Assembly (NCBI GenBank): GCA_029266795.1
Contig: JAQSWE010000088.1
Coordinates: 1 to 9,062 of the forward strand
Direction: 5' to 3'
DNA length: 9,062 nt
DNA from: Alphaproteobacteria bacterium
GTDB taxonomy: Bacteria; Pseudomonadota; Alphaproteobacteria; Micavibrionales; UBA2020
The position numbers were made by a program, and so were the translations under genes. Of this stretch, positions 1 to 6,162 are shown in pieces; the first letter of the stretch is position 1; every line of letters begins with the position of its first letter. The notes beneath the pieces are model-generated. The model did no database searches, was not told the origin of the DNA, and saw nothing but the letters and a program-made list of their open reading frames with translations.

Positions 1-2
1 AC

Positions 3-461
3 ATGATGGACGAACCTGCGATGCGCGAGATGCTGGTGACGAAAACGCTGTCGCTCATCTCCCGCGCCGACCGTGGCAATATGCGCCAGATGGCAAGCGT
101 CGCCATGGCGGCGCAACTGGTCGTCACGCGGTCCGGCGACAATGCCGAGACGCGCAAGCGCGGCATGTCGGAATGGAACGCCGCCGTTGATCTTCTCGCC
201 GCTAAAAAGGATGGCCTTGGTTTCGCCTTTGCCGCCGCCAGCAACGCCGCATTGGGATATGACAGCCCCGACGACCTCGCCCGCAACGCGCTCGATAAAT
301 GGGAAAAGGCCGTGCTGGAAACCGCGAAGACCAGCAAGAGCGCCGCCTTCAACGAAGTGTCGCGGGTGACCAAGATGTATTACGAATTCGGCGCACGCGG
401 CGGACGTTTCCGCGACCGCGCCATGGAAACCATCTACAAAATCGCAAGTCTTAAACCGTAA
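3..461 (+). CDS. Hypothetical helical protein, possibly 5'-truncated by the window edge
   Basis: I do not recognise this 152-residue protein. It starts with tandem ATG codons two bases from the window edge, so the true start may lie outside and the protein may be longer. It appears soluble and mostly alpha-helical. The composition is rich in Ala, Met, Lys and Arg, with no signal peptide, membrane segment or cysteine. A basic C-terminal stretch (FGARGGRFRDR, about residues 128-138) precedes the end. Codon usage matches the neighbours, and the reading frame is open from the edge to the TAA stop. It converges on lepA with only 3 bp between the two stop codons, leaving no room for an intergenic terminator. 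Function unknown. Confidence 0.72.
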   Translation: MMDEPAMREMLVTKTLSLISRADRGNMRQMASVAMAAQLVVTRSGDNAETRKRGMSEWNAAVDLLAAKKDGLGFAFAAASNAALGYDSPDDLARNALDKWEKAVLETAKTSKSAAFNEVSRVTKMYYEFGARGGRFRDRAMETIYKIASLKP

Positions 462-464
462 AGA

Positions 465-2267
465 TTACTCGTCGTTCATGCGCAAGGCCGCGATAAACGC
501 GGATTGCGGGATTTCGACGTTGCCGTGCTGGCGCATCTTCTTCTTGCCCTCTTTTTGCTTGTCGAGGAGCTTGCGTTTGCGTGAGATATCGCCGCCGTAG
601 CATTTCGCGGTGACGTCTTTGCGAAGAGCCGAGATGTCTTCACGGGCGACGATCTTGCCGCCGATCGAGGCCTGCACCGCGATCTTGAACAGCTGGCGCG
701 GGATCAGGTCTTTCAACCGTTCGCATAGCTGGCGGCCGCGACGTTCGGCCTGTGAGCGGTGGACGATCATCGACAGCGCATCGAGCGGATCGCCGTTGAC
801 GAGGATGTTGAGACGCGTCAAATCACCTTCTTCAAATCCGTCCAGCACGTAATCCATCGACGCATAGCCGCGGCTGATGGATTTGAGGCGGTCATAGAAA
901 TCGAACACGACTTCGTTGAGCGGCAGGCGGTAAATCGCCATCGCGCGGGAACCGACCCAGGTCAGCTCCGCCTGCACGCCGCGCCGTTCCTGGCAGAGCG
1001 TGAGGATGGAGCCCAGATATTCGTCGGGGACGAAGATGGTCGCCTTGATCCACGGCTCCTCGATCTTCGCGATGCGCACGACATCGGGCATGTCGGCGGG
1101 GTTGTAGAGTTCCATGATCTCGCCATTCGTCAGGTGGATTCTATAAACCACCGACGGCGCGGTCGGAATGAGGTCGAGGTTGTATTCGCGCTGCAAACGC
1201 TCCTGAATGATTTCAAGGTGCAGCAGGCCGAGGAAGCCGCAGCGGAAACCCATACCAAGCGCAGTCGAGTTTTCGGCTTCGTGGTGCAGCGACGCGTCGT
1301 TCAGCGCAAGCTTGCCAAGGCTGTCGCGCAGCTTTTCGAATTCAGATGAATCGACGGGGAATAGCGAGCAGAAAACCATCGGAACCGAGGGCTTGAAGCC
1401 CGGCAGGCGTTCAGCGCAGGGGTTGCGATCATTCGTGATGGTATCGCCGATTTTCGTCTCGCCGATGTTCTTGATGCCGCAGGTGACGAAGCCGATTTCT
1501 CCCGGCTTCAGCTCGCCGGTCAGTACGTGCTTGGGCGTGAACACACCCACGCGGTCGGCTTCGTATGCCGCGCCGTTGCTCATGAAACGCAGCTTGTCCT
1601 TGATCTTCAGCGTGCCTTCAACGACGCGCAGCAGGACGACGACGCCGAGGTAAGCATCGTACCAGCTATCCACCAGCAGCGCCTTCAGGATGGCGGCGGG
1701 GTCGCCCTTGGGCGGCGGCAGGCGCGTGACGATGGCTTCCAGCAAATCATCAATGCCGATGCCGGATTTGGCGGAGGTCAGCACGGCGTTCGATGCGTCG
1801 ATGCCGATGACATCCTCGATCTGCGTTTTCACGCGCTCCGGCTCGGCGGCGGGTAAATCGATTTTGTTGATGACGGGAATGATTTCGAGATTGTTGTCGA
1901 TCGCCTGATACACGTTGGCGAGCGTCTGCGCCTCGACCCCTTGCGATGCGTCGACGACCAGCAGCGCGCCTTCGCAGGCGGCGAGAGAGCGTGACACTTC
2001 ATACGCGAAGTCGACGTGGCCGGGCGTGTCCATCAGGTTGAGCTGATACGTCTCGCCGTCCTTCGCCTTGTACATGAGACGCACGGTCTGCGCCTTGATG
2101 GTGATCCCGCGTTCGCGTTCGATCTCCATATTGTCGAGGATCTGCTCCTTCATCTCGCGCGCTTCCAACCCGCCGCAGCGCTGGATGATGCGGTCGGCAA
2201 GGGTTGACTTGCCATGGTCGATATGGGCAATAATCGAGAAGTTCCGGATGTGCTTATGTTCTGTCAT
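465..2267 (-). CDS. lepA: Elongation factor 4 (LepA), ribosome-associated GTPase
   Basis: This 600-residue protein has the usual LepA length and architecture. LepA is a translational GTPase related to EF-G that acts on the 70S ribosome; back-translocation and roles in initiation or assembly have been proposed. The G motifs are all visible: G1 AHIDHGKS (residues 14-21), G2 RGITIK (53-58), G3 DTPGH (80-84), G4 NKID (134-137) and G5 SAK (165-167). The LepA-specific C-terminal domain is present, with AKCYGGDISRKRKLL followed by a lysine-rich stretch and HGNVEIPQ. The frame stays open upstream to 3197, but that extension only mirrors the gene at 2325-3158. The MTEHKHIRNFSIIAHIDHGKS start is the conserved family N-terminus. 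The ribosome binding site is weak (AAAGAA). A promoter candidate lies at 2297-2325. Confidence 0.98.
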   Translation of the reverse strand: MTEHKHIRNFSIIAHIDHGKSTLADRIIQRCGGLEAREMKEQILDNMEIERERGITIKAQTVRLMYKAKDGETYQLNLMDTPGHVDFAYEVSRSLAACEGALLVVDASQGVEAQTLANVYQAIDNNLEIIPVINKIDLPAAEPERVKTQIEDVIGIDASNAVLTSAKSGIGIDDLLEAIVTRLPPPKGDPAAILKALLVDSWYDAYLGVVVLLRVVEGTLKIKDKLRFMSNGAAYEADRVGVFTPKHVLTGELKPGEIGFVTCGIKNIGETKIGDTITNDRNPCAERLPGFKPSVPMVFCSLFPVDSSEFEKLRDSLGKLALNDASLHHEAENSTALGMGFRCGFLGLLHLEIIQERLQREYNLDLIPTAPSVVYRIHLTNGEIMELYNPADMPDVVRIAKIEEPWIKATIFVPDEYLGSILTLCQERRGVQAELTWVGSRAMAIYRLPLNEVVFDFYDRLKSISRGYASMDYVLDGFEEGDLTRLNILVNGDPLDALSMIVHRSQAERRGRQLCERLKDLIPRQLFKIAVQASIGGKIVAREDISALRKDVTAKCYGGDISRKRKLLDKQKEGKKKMRQHGNVEIPQSAFIAALRMNDE

Positions 2268-2270
2268 AAT
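2242..2270 (+). promoter_or_regulatory. Weak candidate promoter for the EF-hand gene
   Basis: On the plus strand, CATAAT (2265-2270) is a good -10 box. It is preceded at 17 bases by a poor -35, TTCCGG (2242-2247). The -10 covers the lepA start codon. The 57-bp gap between the divergent genes leaves few alternatives, but the weak -35 keeps this tentative. Confidence 0.2.
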
Positions 2271-2296
2271 TCTTTCGTCTTTTCGGTCGATGGCGC

Positions 2297-2325
2297 AGAA
2301 TAAAGCCTTGTTTTGATTGGTGCAA
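2297..2325 (-). promoter_or_regulatory. Candidate sigma-70 promoter for lepA
   Basis: On the minus strand, TTGCAC (2325-2320) is followed by a 17-base spacer and TATTCT (2302-2297). This places a start site roughly 20-25 bases upstream of the lepA ATG. The -35 box overlaps the first ATG of the divergent EF-hand gene, so the two transcription units share the short gap. This is pattern matching only. Confidence 0.45.
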
Positions 2326-3158
2326 TGATGAAATCCCGCTTCTCCCCCGCCCTTTTTATTTTCCTTATTACTGTTTTGTGCCTTGGCAACGGCGGATTGG
2401 CGCGAGCCGAAGAACCCCTGCCGGAAAAAATCCAGCGCAACTGGGCCGCGCCCGACTGCAGCAAATACGACGAAGCCCTTGTCCTGAGCCGTTTTTTTTA
2501 CTTCCGTTCCACAAAAAAGGACATGACGCTGTTGCCCGCCGAGCTGGACGGGCAGATGGGCGACTACTGGCACCTGAAGCTGGGCAACGACATCGCCCCC
2601 GTGCGGCTGGAGGAAGACGGCGTGCTGAAAATCGGCGTCACCGCCACTGCCAGCAAGAAATCGCAGAAATGGGACGGTCTCACGCTCGACAGCACCGAGG
2701 AATATATGGGCTGCTCCGCCACGCCGAAACTGGTGCCGAAGCTGATGGTGCGGCTGATGCGCTTCATCGACCGCGTGAAATTGCAATGCACGGTATCGGT
2801 CACGAATGAATGCGCGGGCGTGCTGTTCAAGATGGCGGATGAAGACAGCAGCAAGAAACTGGTGAAGAAAGAAATCCAGCGCGCGGTTGCCAGCACCATC
2901 ATCTTCGCCGAACTCGCGGAACGCCAGACGGTGACCGACAAGCAATCCCTCGACCTCATCAAGAAATCGCAGGCCGACGGCGCGCTGATTGCCGATGAAT
3001 TGCTGAAGACCTACGACAAGGATAATTCCAAGAGCCTCGACTACAACGAACTCATGGAAGATTTCCACGCTCCCGCCCTGCCTATCGTGAAGGAAACACT
3101 GGTGAAGGCGGGCGCGATATTGCCGTCGTTCAAGGTGGTGGCGATGGGGTTGGATTGA
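2325..3158 (+). CDS. Exported protein with two EF-hand-like calcium loops
   Basis: This 277-residue protein (ATG at 2325; ATG at 2328 is equally possible) has a clear signal peptide: MMKSR, a hydrophobic core from Phe6 to about Leu20, then a small-residue cleavage region near ARA-EE (residues 26-30). The mature protein should be periplasmic or secreted. Near the C-terminus is a canonical EF-hand loop, DKDNSKSLDYNE (residues 231-242), with Asp1, Asp3, Ser5, Ser7, Asp9 and Glu12. An earlier loop, DEDSSKKLVKKE (172-183), keeps Asp1, Asp3, Ser5 and Glu12 but is poor at position 9. The two helix-loop-helix units probably pair. Four cysteines in the mature part (45, 130, 155, 163) could form two disulfides. 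The region before the EF hands (30-165) is not a domain I recognise. It is divergent from lepA and convergent with the Sua5 gene across a repeat. A role in calcium binding is inferred from the loops only. Confidence 0.88.
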   Translation: MMKSRFSPALFIFLITVLCLGNGGLARAEEPLPEKIQRNWAAPDCSKYDEALVLSRFFYFRSTKKDMTLLPAELDGQMGDYWHLKLGNDIAPVRLEEDGVLKIGVTATASKKSQKWDGLTLDSTEEYMGCSATPKLVPKLMVRLMRFIDRVKLQCTVSVTNECAGVLFKMADEDSSKKLVKKEIQRAVASTIIFAELAERQTVTDKQSLDLIKKSQADGALIADELLKTYDKDNSKSLDYNELMEDFHAPALPIVKETLVKAGAILPSFKVVAMGLD

Positions 3159-3169
3159 TCTCGCTGAAT

Positions 3170-3281
3170 TGTCACACCGGCGAAAGCCGGTGTCCACGGA
3201 CAGCTATTCGGGATTGAACAGACCGTGACGGTTTTTCACGAATTATGCAGTCCGTGGATCCCGGCTTTCGCCGGGATGACA
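3170..3281. repeat. Palindromic intergenic repeat with two inverted hairpin arms
   Basis: Two 31-bp arms (3170-3200 and 3251-3281) are inverted copies of each other with 27 of 31 positions identical, separated by a 50-bp spacer. Each arm contains its own perfect 8-bp hairpin with a GAAA (or complementary TTTC) loop: stem 3174-3181 with 3186-3193, and stem 3258-3265 with 3270-3277. The spacer holds a minor 5-bp hairpin (3224-3228 with 3236-3240). The core, CCGGCGAAAGCCGG with flanking TGTCA and TCCACGGA, resembles REP-type or NIME-type dispersed repeats common in proteobacterial genomes. It fills the gap between two convergent genes and starts 2 bp beyond the Sua5 stop. No oligo-T tract follows either hairpin, so it is not a standard intrinsic terminator, although it may shield both mRNA 3' ends. 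Confidence 0.9.
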
Positions 3282-3283
3282 TT

Positions 3284-4282
3284 TTAGGATTTCTGCGCAC
3301 CTGCCGCCCTCTTCAAGCGGTCGTTGATCGCAATCCCCAGCCCCGTCTCCGGAATATCCATGACCGCGATGCCGGAGAAATTGCCGGTGTCGAGCTGGTG
3401 GAGCATAGAGAAGAGATTGGCAGCGGCGGTGGTGAGGTCGCCGGTTTCGCTGAGATTCATGAGCGCACCGGCGGGTAGGTCGCGCGCAGCACCGCCACCC
3501 TTGATGCCCATGAATTTGATGGAGCCGAAGGCGAGCAGCGCTTCGCCCGGCGCGACATCGACGGCCTTGAGCCGCAGCGGCGTGCGCGGCGCGTAGTGTT
3601 TCAGCAGTTGGCCGGGGGATTTCGGCGCGTCGGTCACGGCCTCGAACTCCACATCGATCTTCATGCCCAGCTGCATTTCGATATCTTCGCGCGTGATGCC
3701 GCCGGGGCGGAGCATGACGGGCGTCTTGCCGGTCAAATCCAGCACAGTCGATTCCAATCCCACCGCCGACTTGCCGCCCGCGAGGATCAGCCCCGCGCGC
3801 TCGCCGAGGCTGTTCGCCACATGCTGCGGCGTGGTGGGGCTGAGGCTGCCGGAGGCATTCGCGCTGGGCGCGGCGATGGAGCGGCCGAGTGCGGCGATCA
3901 GCGCGCGGGCAACCGGATGTACGGGCGCACGCACGGCCTGCGACGGCAGCCCCGCGCTGGTCAGCAGCGAGAGTTTCGCATCCGCGCGGCGCGGCAAAAT
4001 CAACGTCAGCGGCCCCGGCCAGAACAATGATGCCAGCAGCGCGGCGCGGTCGTTGAATTCGACGATTTTCTCGGCATCGATTTTATCGTTCACATGGACG
4101 ATGACGGGGTTGAAGCTGGGACGTCCCTTGGCCTCGAATATCTTCGCGACCGCCGTATCGTTCGTGGCGTCCGCGCCGAGGCCATAGACCGTTTCCGTCG
4201 GGAAGGCGACGAGCTCGCCGGCGCGGAGTCTTTCAGCGGCGACTTTGATGTTTTCTTCGGTGGCGTTGAGGATTTCAGGCAT
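3284..4282 (-). CDS. Threonylcarbamoyl-AMP synthase, long Sua5 type (YrdC plus Sua5 domains)
   Basis: This 332-residue enzyme makes L-threonylcarbamoyl-AMP from threonine, bicarbonate and ATP, the first step of t6A37 modification of ANN-decoding tRNAs. The YrdC-like domain covers about residues 8-205: PTETVYGLG (28-36), KGRP (52-55, the KxR motif), HVND (63-66), and APSANASG (138-145, the SxN motif). After a linker, KSPGQLLKHYAPRTPL (221-236) opens the smaller C-terminal Sua5 domain, so this is the long Sua5 form rather than short TsaC. I chose ATG at 4282 because the family N-terminus begins just before the first helix. The frame is open to 4432, but that extension only shadows anmK. The start lies 7 bp past the anmK stop, implying co-transcription and probable translational coupling. 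Confidence 0.95.
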   Translation of the reverse strand: MPEILNATEENIKVAAERLRAGELVAFPTETVYGLGADATNDTAVAKIFEAKGRPSFNPVIVHVNDKIDAEKIVEFNDRAALLASLFWPGPLTLILPRRADAKLSLLTSAGLPSQAVRAPVHPVARALIAALGRSIAAPSANASGSLSPTTPQHVANSLGERAGLILAGGKSAVGLESTVLDLTGKTPVMLRPGGITREDIEMQLGMKIDVEFEAVTDAPKSPGQLLKHYAPRTPLRLKAVDVAPGEALLAFGSIKFMGIKGGGAARDLPAGALMNLSETGDLTTAAANLFSMLHQLDTGNFSGIAVMDIPETGLGIAINDRLKRAAGAQKS

Positions 4283-4289
4283 GACTAGA

Positions 4290-5375
4290 TCACGCCGCAT
4301 CCGCCACATGATTGAGCTTGCCGCCCACCATCGGTTGCGGAACACCCGTGGTTTTCGGGAAGCTGATCGGTAAGCCGCGGTAGCTGCGGACAGCCATATA
4401 GGCGAAGGCTTCGGCCTCGATCGCGTCGCCATTCAATCCGATATCATCAATCGAAATGACAGGCACCCCGAGTTTTTCACGCAGCATTTTCATGATGGTG
4501 GCGTTCAGGCGACCGCCACCGGCGACAATCCATTCCTTCGGCTTTTCGGGCAGGAAGAACAGCGCGTTTTCGACCGCGCCAACTGTAAAGGCGGCAAGCG
4601 TAGCCGCACCATCCTCCACCGACAAATCTTTCCATGCCGCCGACACAAATGCATTGCGGTCGAGCGATTTCGGCGGTTTTTCGCAGAAGAATTTATTGTT
4701 GAGCAATTCGCGCAATACCGTTTCGTTCACTTTGCCGCGCGCGGCGGTCGCGCCGTTTTCGTCGTGCTTCTGGCCAGTTTTTTTCAGCATCCAGTCGTCG
4801 ATGAGCGCATTGCCGGGGCCCGTGTCAAACGCGATGACTTCCGCGCCCACATAAGTGACGTTGGCGACGCCGCCGATATTCAGGAATGCGAGCGGCGTTG
4901 CGCGCCCTGCGGCGATGGCCTGATGATAGACAGGCACCAGCGGCGCGCCCTGCCCGCCTGCCTGCACATCGGCGGTGCGGAAATCATTCACGACCGGAAT
5001 GCCGGTGAGTTGCGCGAGCAGCGCGCCATCGCCCAGCTGGCAGGTCCATTTTTTGGCAGGGTCATGCGCAACCGTCTGGCCGTGGAACCCGATGAGGTTA
5101 ATGTCGGAGGGTTTGAGGCTCACCTGCGCCAGCAATGCCTTCACGACATTGGCCTGCGCAATCGTGATTTCGCGCTCGACATCGCGGGTGTCGGCCAGCT
5201 TGTCCTGCGTGATGTTCAGCACGGCGCGGATTTTCGCGCGCAGCGCATCGTCATACGGCACTGTCAAAAACCCGAGGCGCGCGATATGCCGCTCGCCATC
5301 CGTTTCGATCAGGGCAGCGTCGATGCCGTCCAGTGAAGTGCCGCTCATCAATCCGATAACATGAAATTTTTCCAT
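4290..5375 (-). CDS. anmK: Anhydro-N-acetylmuramic acid kinase
   Basis: This 361-residue cytoplasmic kinase opens and phosphorylates 1,6-anhydro-MurNAc with ATP to give MurNAc-6-phosphate, recycling the sugar from peptidoglycan turnover. Family signatures are the N-terminal GLMSGTSLDGID (8-19), GFHGQTVAHDP (96-106), the DFRTADVQAGGQGAPLVP block (131-148), NIGGVANVT (166-174), DTGPGN (184-189, with the conserved catalytic-type aspartate) and the nucleotide-site VAGGGRLN (284-291). Length is normal for the family. The start is preceded by a purine-rich GAAG close to the ATG and a GGGG further upstream. It lies 42 bp downstream of the unknown gene at 5418-6011 and 7 bp upstream of the Sua5 gene, so it is the middle gene of a three-gene unit. 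The next recycling enzyme, the MurQ etherase, is not in this window. Confidence 0.97.
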   Translation of the reverse strand: MEKFHVIGLMSGTSLDGIDAALIETDGERHIARLGFLTVPYDDALRAKIRAVLNITQDKLADTRDVEREITIAQANVVKALLAQVSLKPSDINLIGFHGQTVAHDPAKKWTCQLGDGALLAQLTGIPVVNDFRTADVQAGGQGAPLVPVYHQAIAAGRATPLAFLNIGGVANVTYVGAEVIAFDTGPGNALIDDWMLKKTGQKHDENGATAARGKVNETVLRELLNNKFFCEKPPKSLDRNAFVSAAWKDLSVEDGAATLAAFTVGAVENALFFLPEKPKEWIVAGGGRLNATIMKMLREKLGVPVISIDDIGLNGDAIEAEAFAYMAVRSYRGLPISFPKTTGVPQPMVGGKLNHVADAA

Positions 5376-5417
5376 GCTTCAAGAATGCCCCTGCCAGATG
5401 ATGCTGTAAACGGTTTT

Positions 5418-6011
5418 TTAGAATCTGCGGCGATACGCGCCGCCGGGACGGGAGGAGCGCGGCTGTGCCTCGGCGGCGGGGGGGGATTCCGGCGAAATGC
5501 TCCCGAATGCTCTGGAAACCTTCTCGATTTCCATGGCGAGGTCGCAATAGGCCTTGCCCTGTTCGGCAATCGCCGCGCTGCCGGGACGGCCAGGGAAATA
5601 ATCGCTCATATCCTCGCGCACTTGCGCGGCGGATTTCAGCTTGCCGGACAGGTTATCCAGCTGGTCGGTCGTGAAGTGGGAGGGGATGGTTGCTTCGGTC
5701 AGGTTGATGACAAAAGCCTCGCCCAGCTTGCGCAGCACGCGGGTGGTGTTTTCCAGCTTGTAAACCCCGTCATCGCTCTTGAAATCCTGCCGCATGAACG
5801 TGTCGAACACGCCCGCCATGCTTTCCAGGAGCTCGGCGCGTTCCAGTGCGGTGCGGGCGGCGCTGCGCATCAGGTTGCTGAATTCGCGCGCGAGGCGTTC
5901 GGCGGCATCGATAAAGCGCGAAAAATGGCTGCGGTCATCAAGCCCCGATGCCGCGTCGTTGAAATCGCGGATCACATCCAGATGGTTACGGTTGTCGCGG
6001 GTCTGCGCCAT
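5418..6011 (-). CDS. Hypothetical helical protein, first gene of the anmK operon
   Basis: I do not recognise this 197-residue protein. It is predicted soluble and largely alpha-helical: amphipathic stretches cover about residues 10-75 and 85-170, with one cysteine (156) and no signal peptide or membrane span. The last 27 residues look disordered, rich in Pro, Ala, Ser and Arg, and end in a basic tail (GGAYRRRF). The Pro-rich turn is encoded by a run of eight C (plus-strand G8 at 5478-5485), a possible slippage site. The start is the only plausible ATG near the operon promoter, although its AAGG lies unusually close (2-3 bases). It is co-directional with anmK (42-bp gap), so it is probably in the same transcript. 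A link to envelope or tRNA metabolism would be guesswork. Confidence 0.8.
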   Translation of the reverse strand: MAQTRDNRNHLDVIRDFNDAASGLDDRSHFSRFIDAAERLAREFSNLMRSAARTALERAELLESMAGVFDTFMRQDFKSDDGVYKLENTTRVLRKLGEAFVINLTEATIPSHFTTDQLDNLSGKLKSAAQVREDMSDYFPGRPGSAAIAEQGKAYCDLAMEIEKVSRAFGSISPESPPAAEAQPRSSRPGGAYRRRF

Positions 6012-6048
6012 GCCTTGAAGCCGTCTTTTTATGCGTTAACAGTCTGTC

Positions 6049-6078
6049 TTTATACACTTTCGTTAATTATTATGTCAA
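6049..6078 (-). promoter_or_regulatory. Near-consensus sigma-70 promoter for the unknown gene, anmK and Sua5 unit
   Basis: Reading the minus strand, TTGACA (6078-6073, a perfect -35) is followed by an 18-base AT-rich spacer and TATAAA (6054-6049). The predicted start site falls near 6042, giving a leader of about 30 bases before the ATG at 6011. This is the strongest promoter pattern in the window and supports transcription of 6011-3284 as one unit. Confidence 0.75.
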
Positions 6079-6139
6079 TCATAAAACGTGAAATCGACAT
6101 AAAACATTGAATGCAAAAGGCAAAAATGAAATTATGTCA
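6069..6139. repeat. Three copies of a TTATGTC motif in the divergent promoter region
   Basis: ATTATGTCA occurs exactly twice in direct orientation (6069-6077 and 6131-6139). An inverted copy, GACATAA, lies between them (6096-6102). The first copy covers the -35 of the leftward promoter and the third overlaps the -10 of the rightward tyrS promoter candidate. The first and second copies form a 7-bp dyad with a 19-base centre. This could be an operator or simply the result of AT-rich promoter composition. Confidence 0.4.
6107..6135 (+). promoter_or_regulatory. Candidate promoter for tyrS
   Basis: On the plus strand, TTGAAT (6107-6112), a 17-base spacer and AATTAT (6130-6135) form a reasonable promoter. 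Transcription would start near 6142, which leaves about 20 bases of leader containing an AGGA ribosome site before the ATG at 6163. This placement also argues against the earlier in-frame ATG at 6145, which would be nearly leaderless. Confidence 0.45.
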
Positions 6140-6162
6140 GCCACATGAAAGGCAGGACGTCA

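Noticed and set aside
2492..2518. T8 and A6 tracts in the EF-hand gene as evidence of a pseudogene or phase variation
   Set aside because: The frame is intact through both tracts and the encoded residues continue smoothly to the EF hands; there is no sign of a shift.
2268..3197. Upstream open extension of the lepA frame by 310 codons
   Set aside because: It runs antisense through the EF-hand gene and into the palindromic repeat, lacks the LepA family, and the conserved LepA N-terminus starts at 2267.
3245..3478. Small plus-strand frame starting inside the palindromic repeat
   Set aside because: The peptide start is a translation of the repeat arm, and the rest is antisense to the Sua5 gene.
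5361..6110. A 249-codon plus-strand frame opposite the unknown gene
   Set aside because: It is a codon-bias shadow; the minus-strand frame has the promoter, operon spacing and a more protein-like composition.
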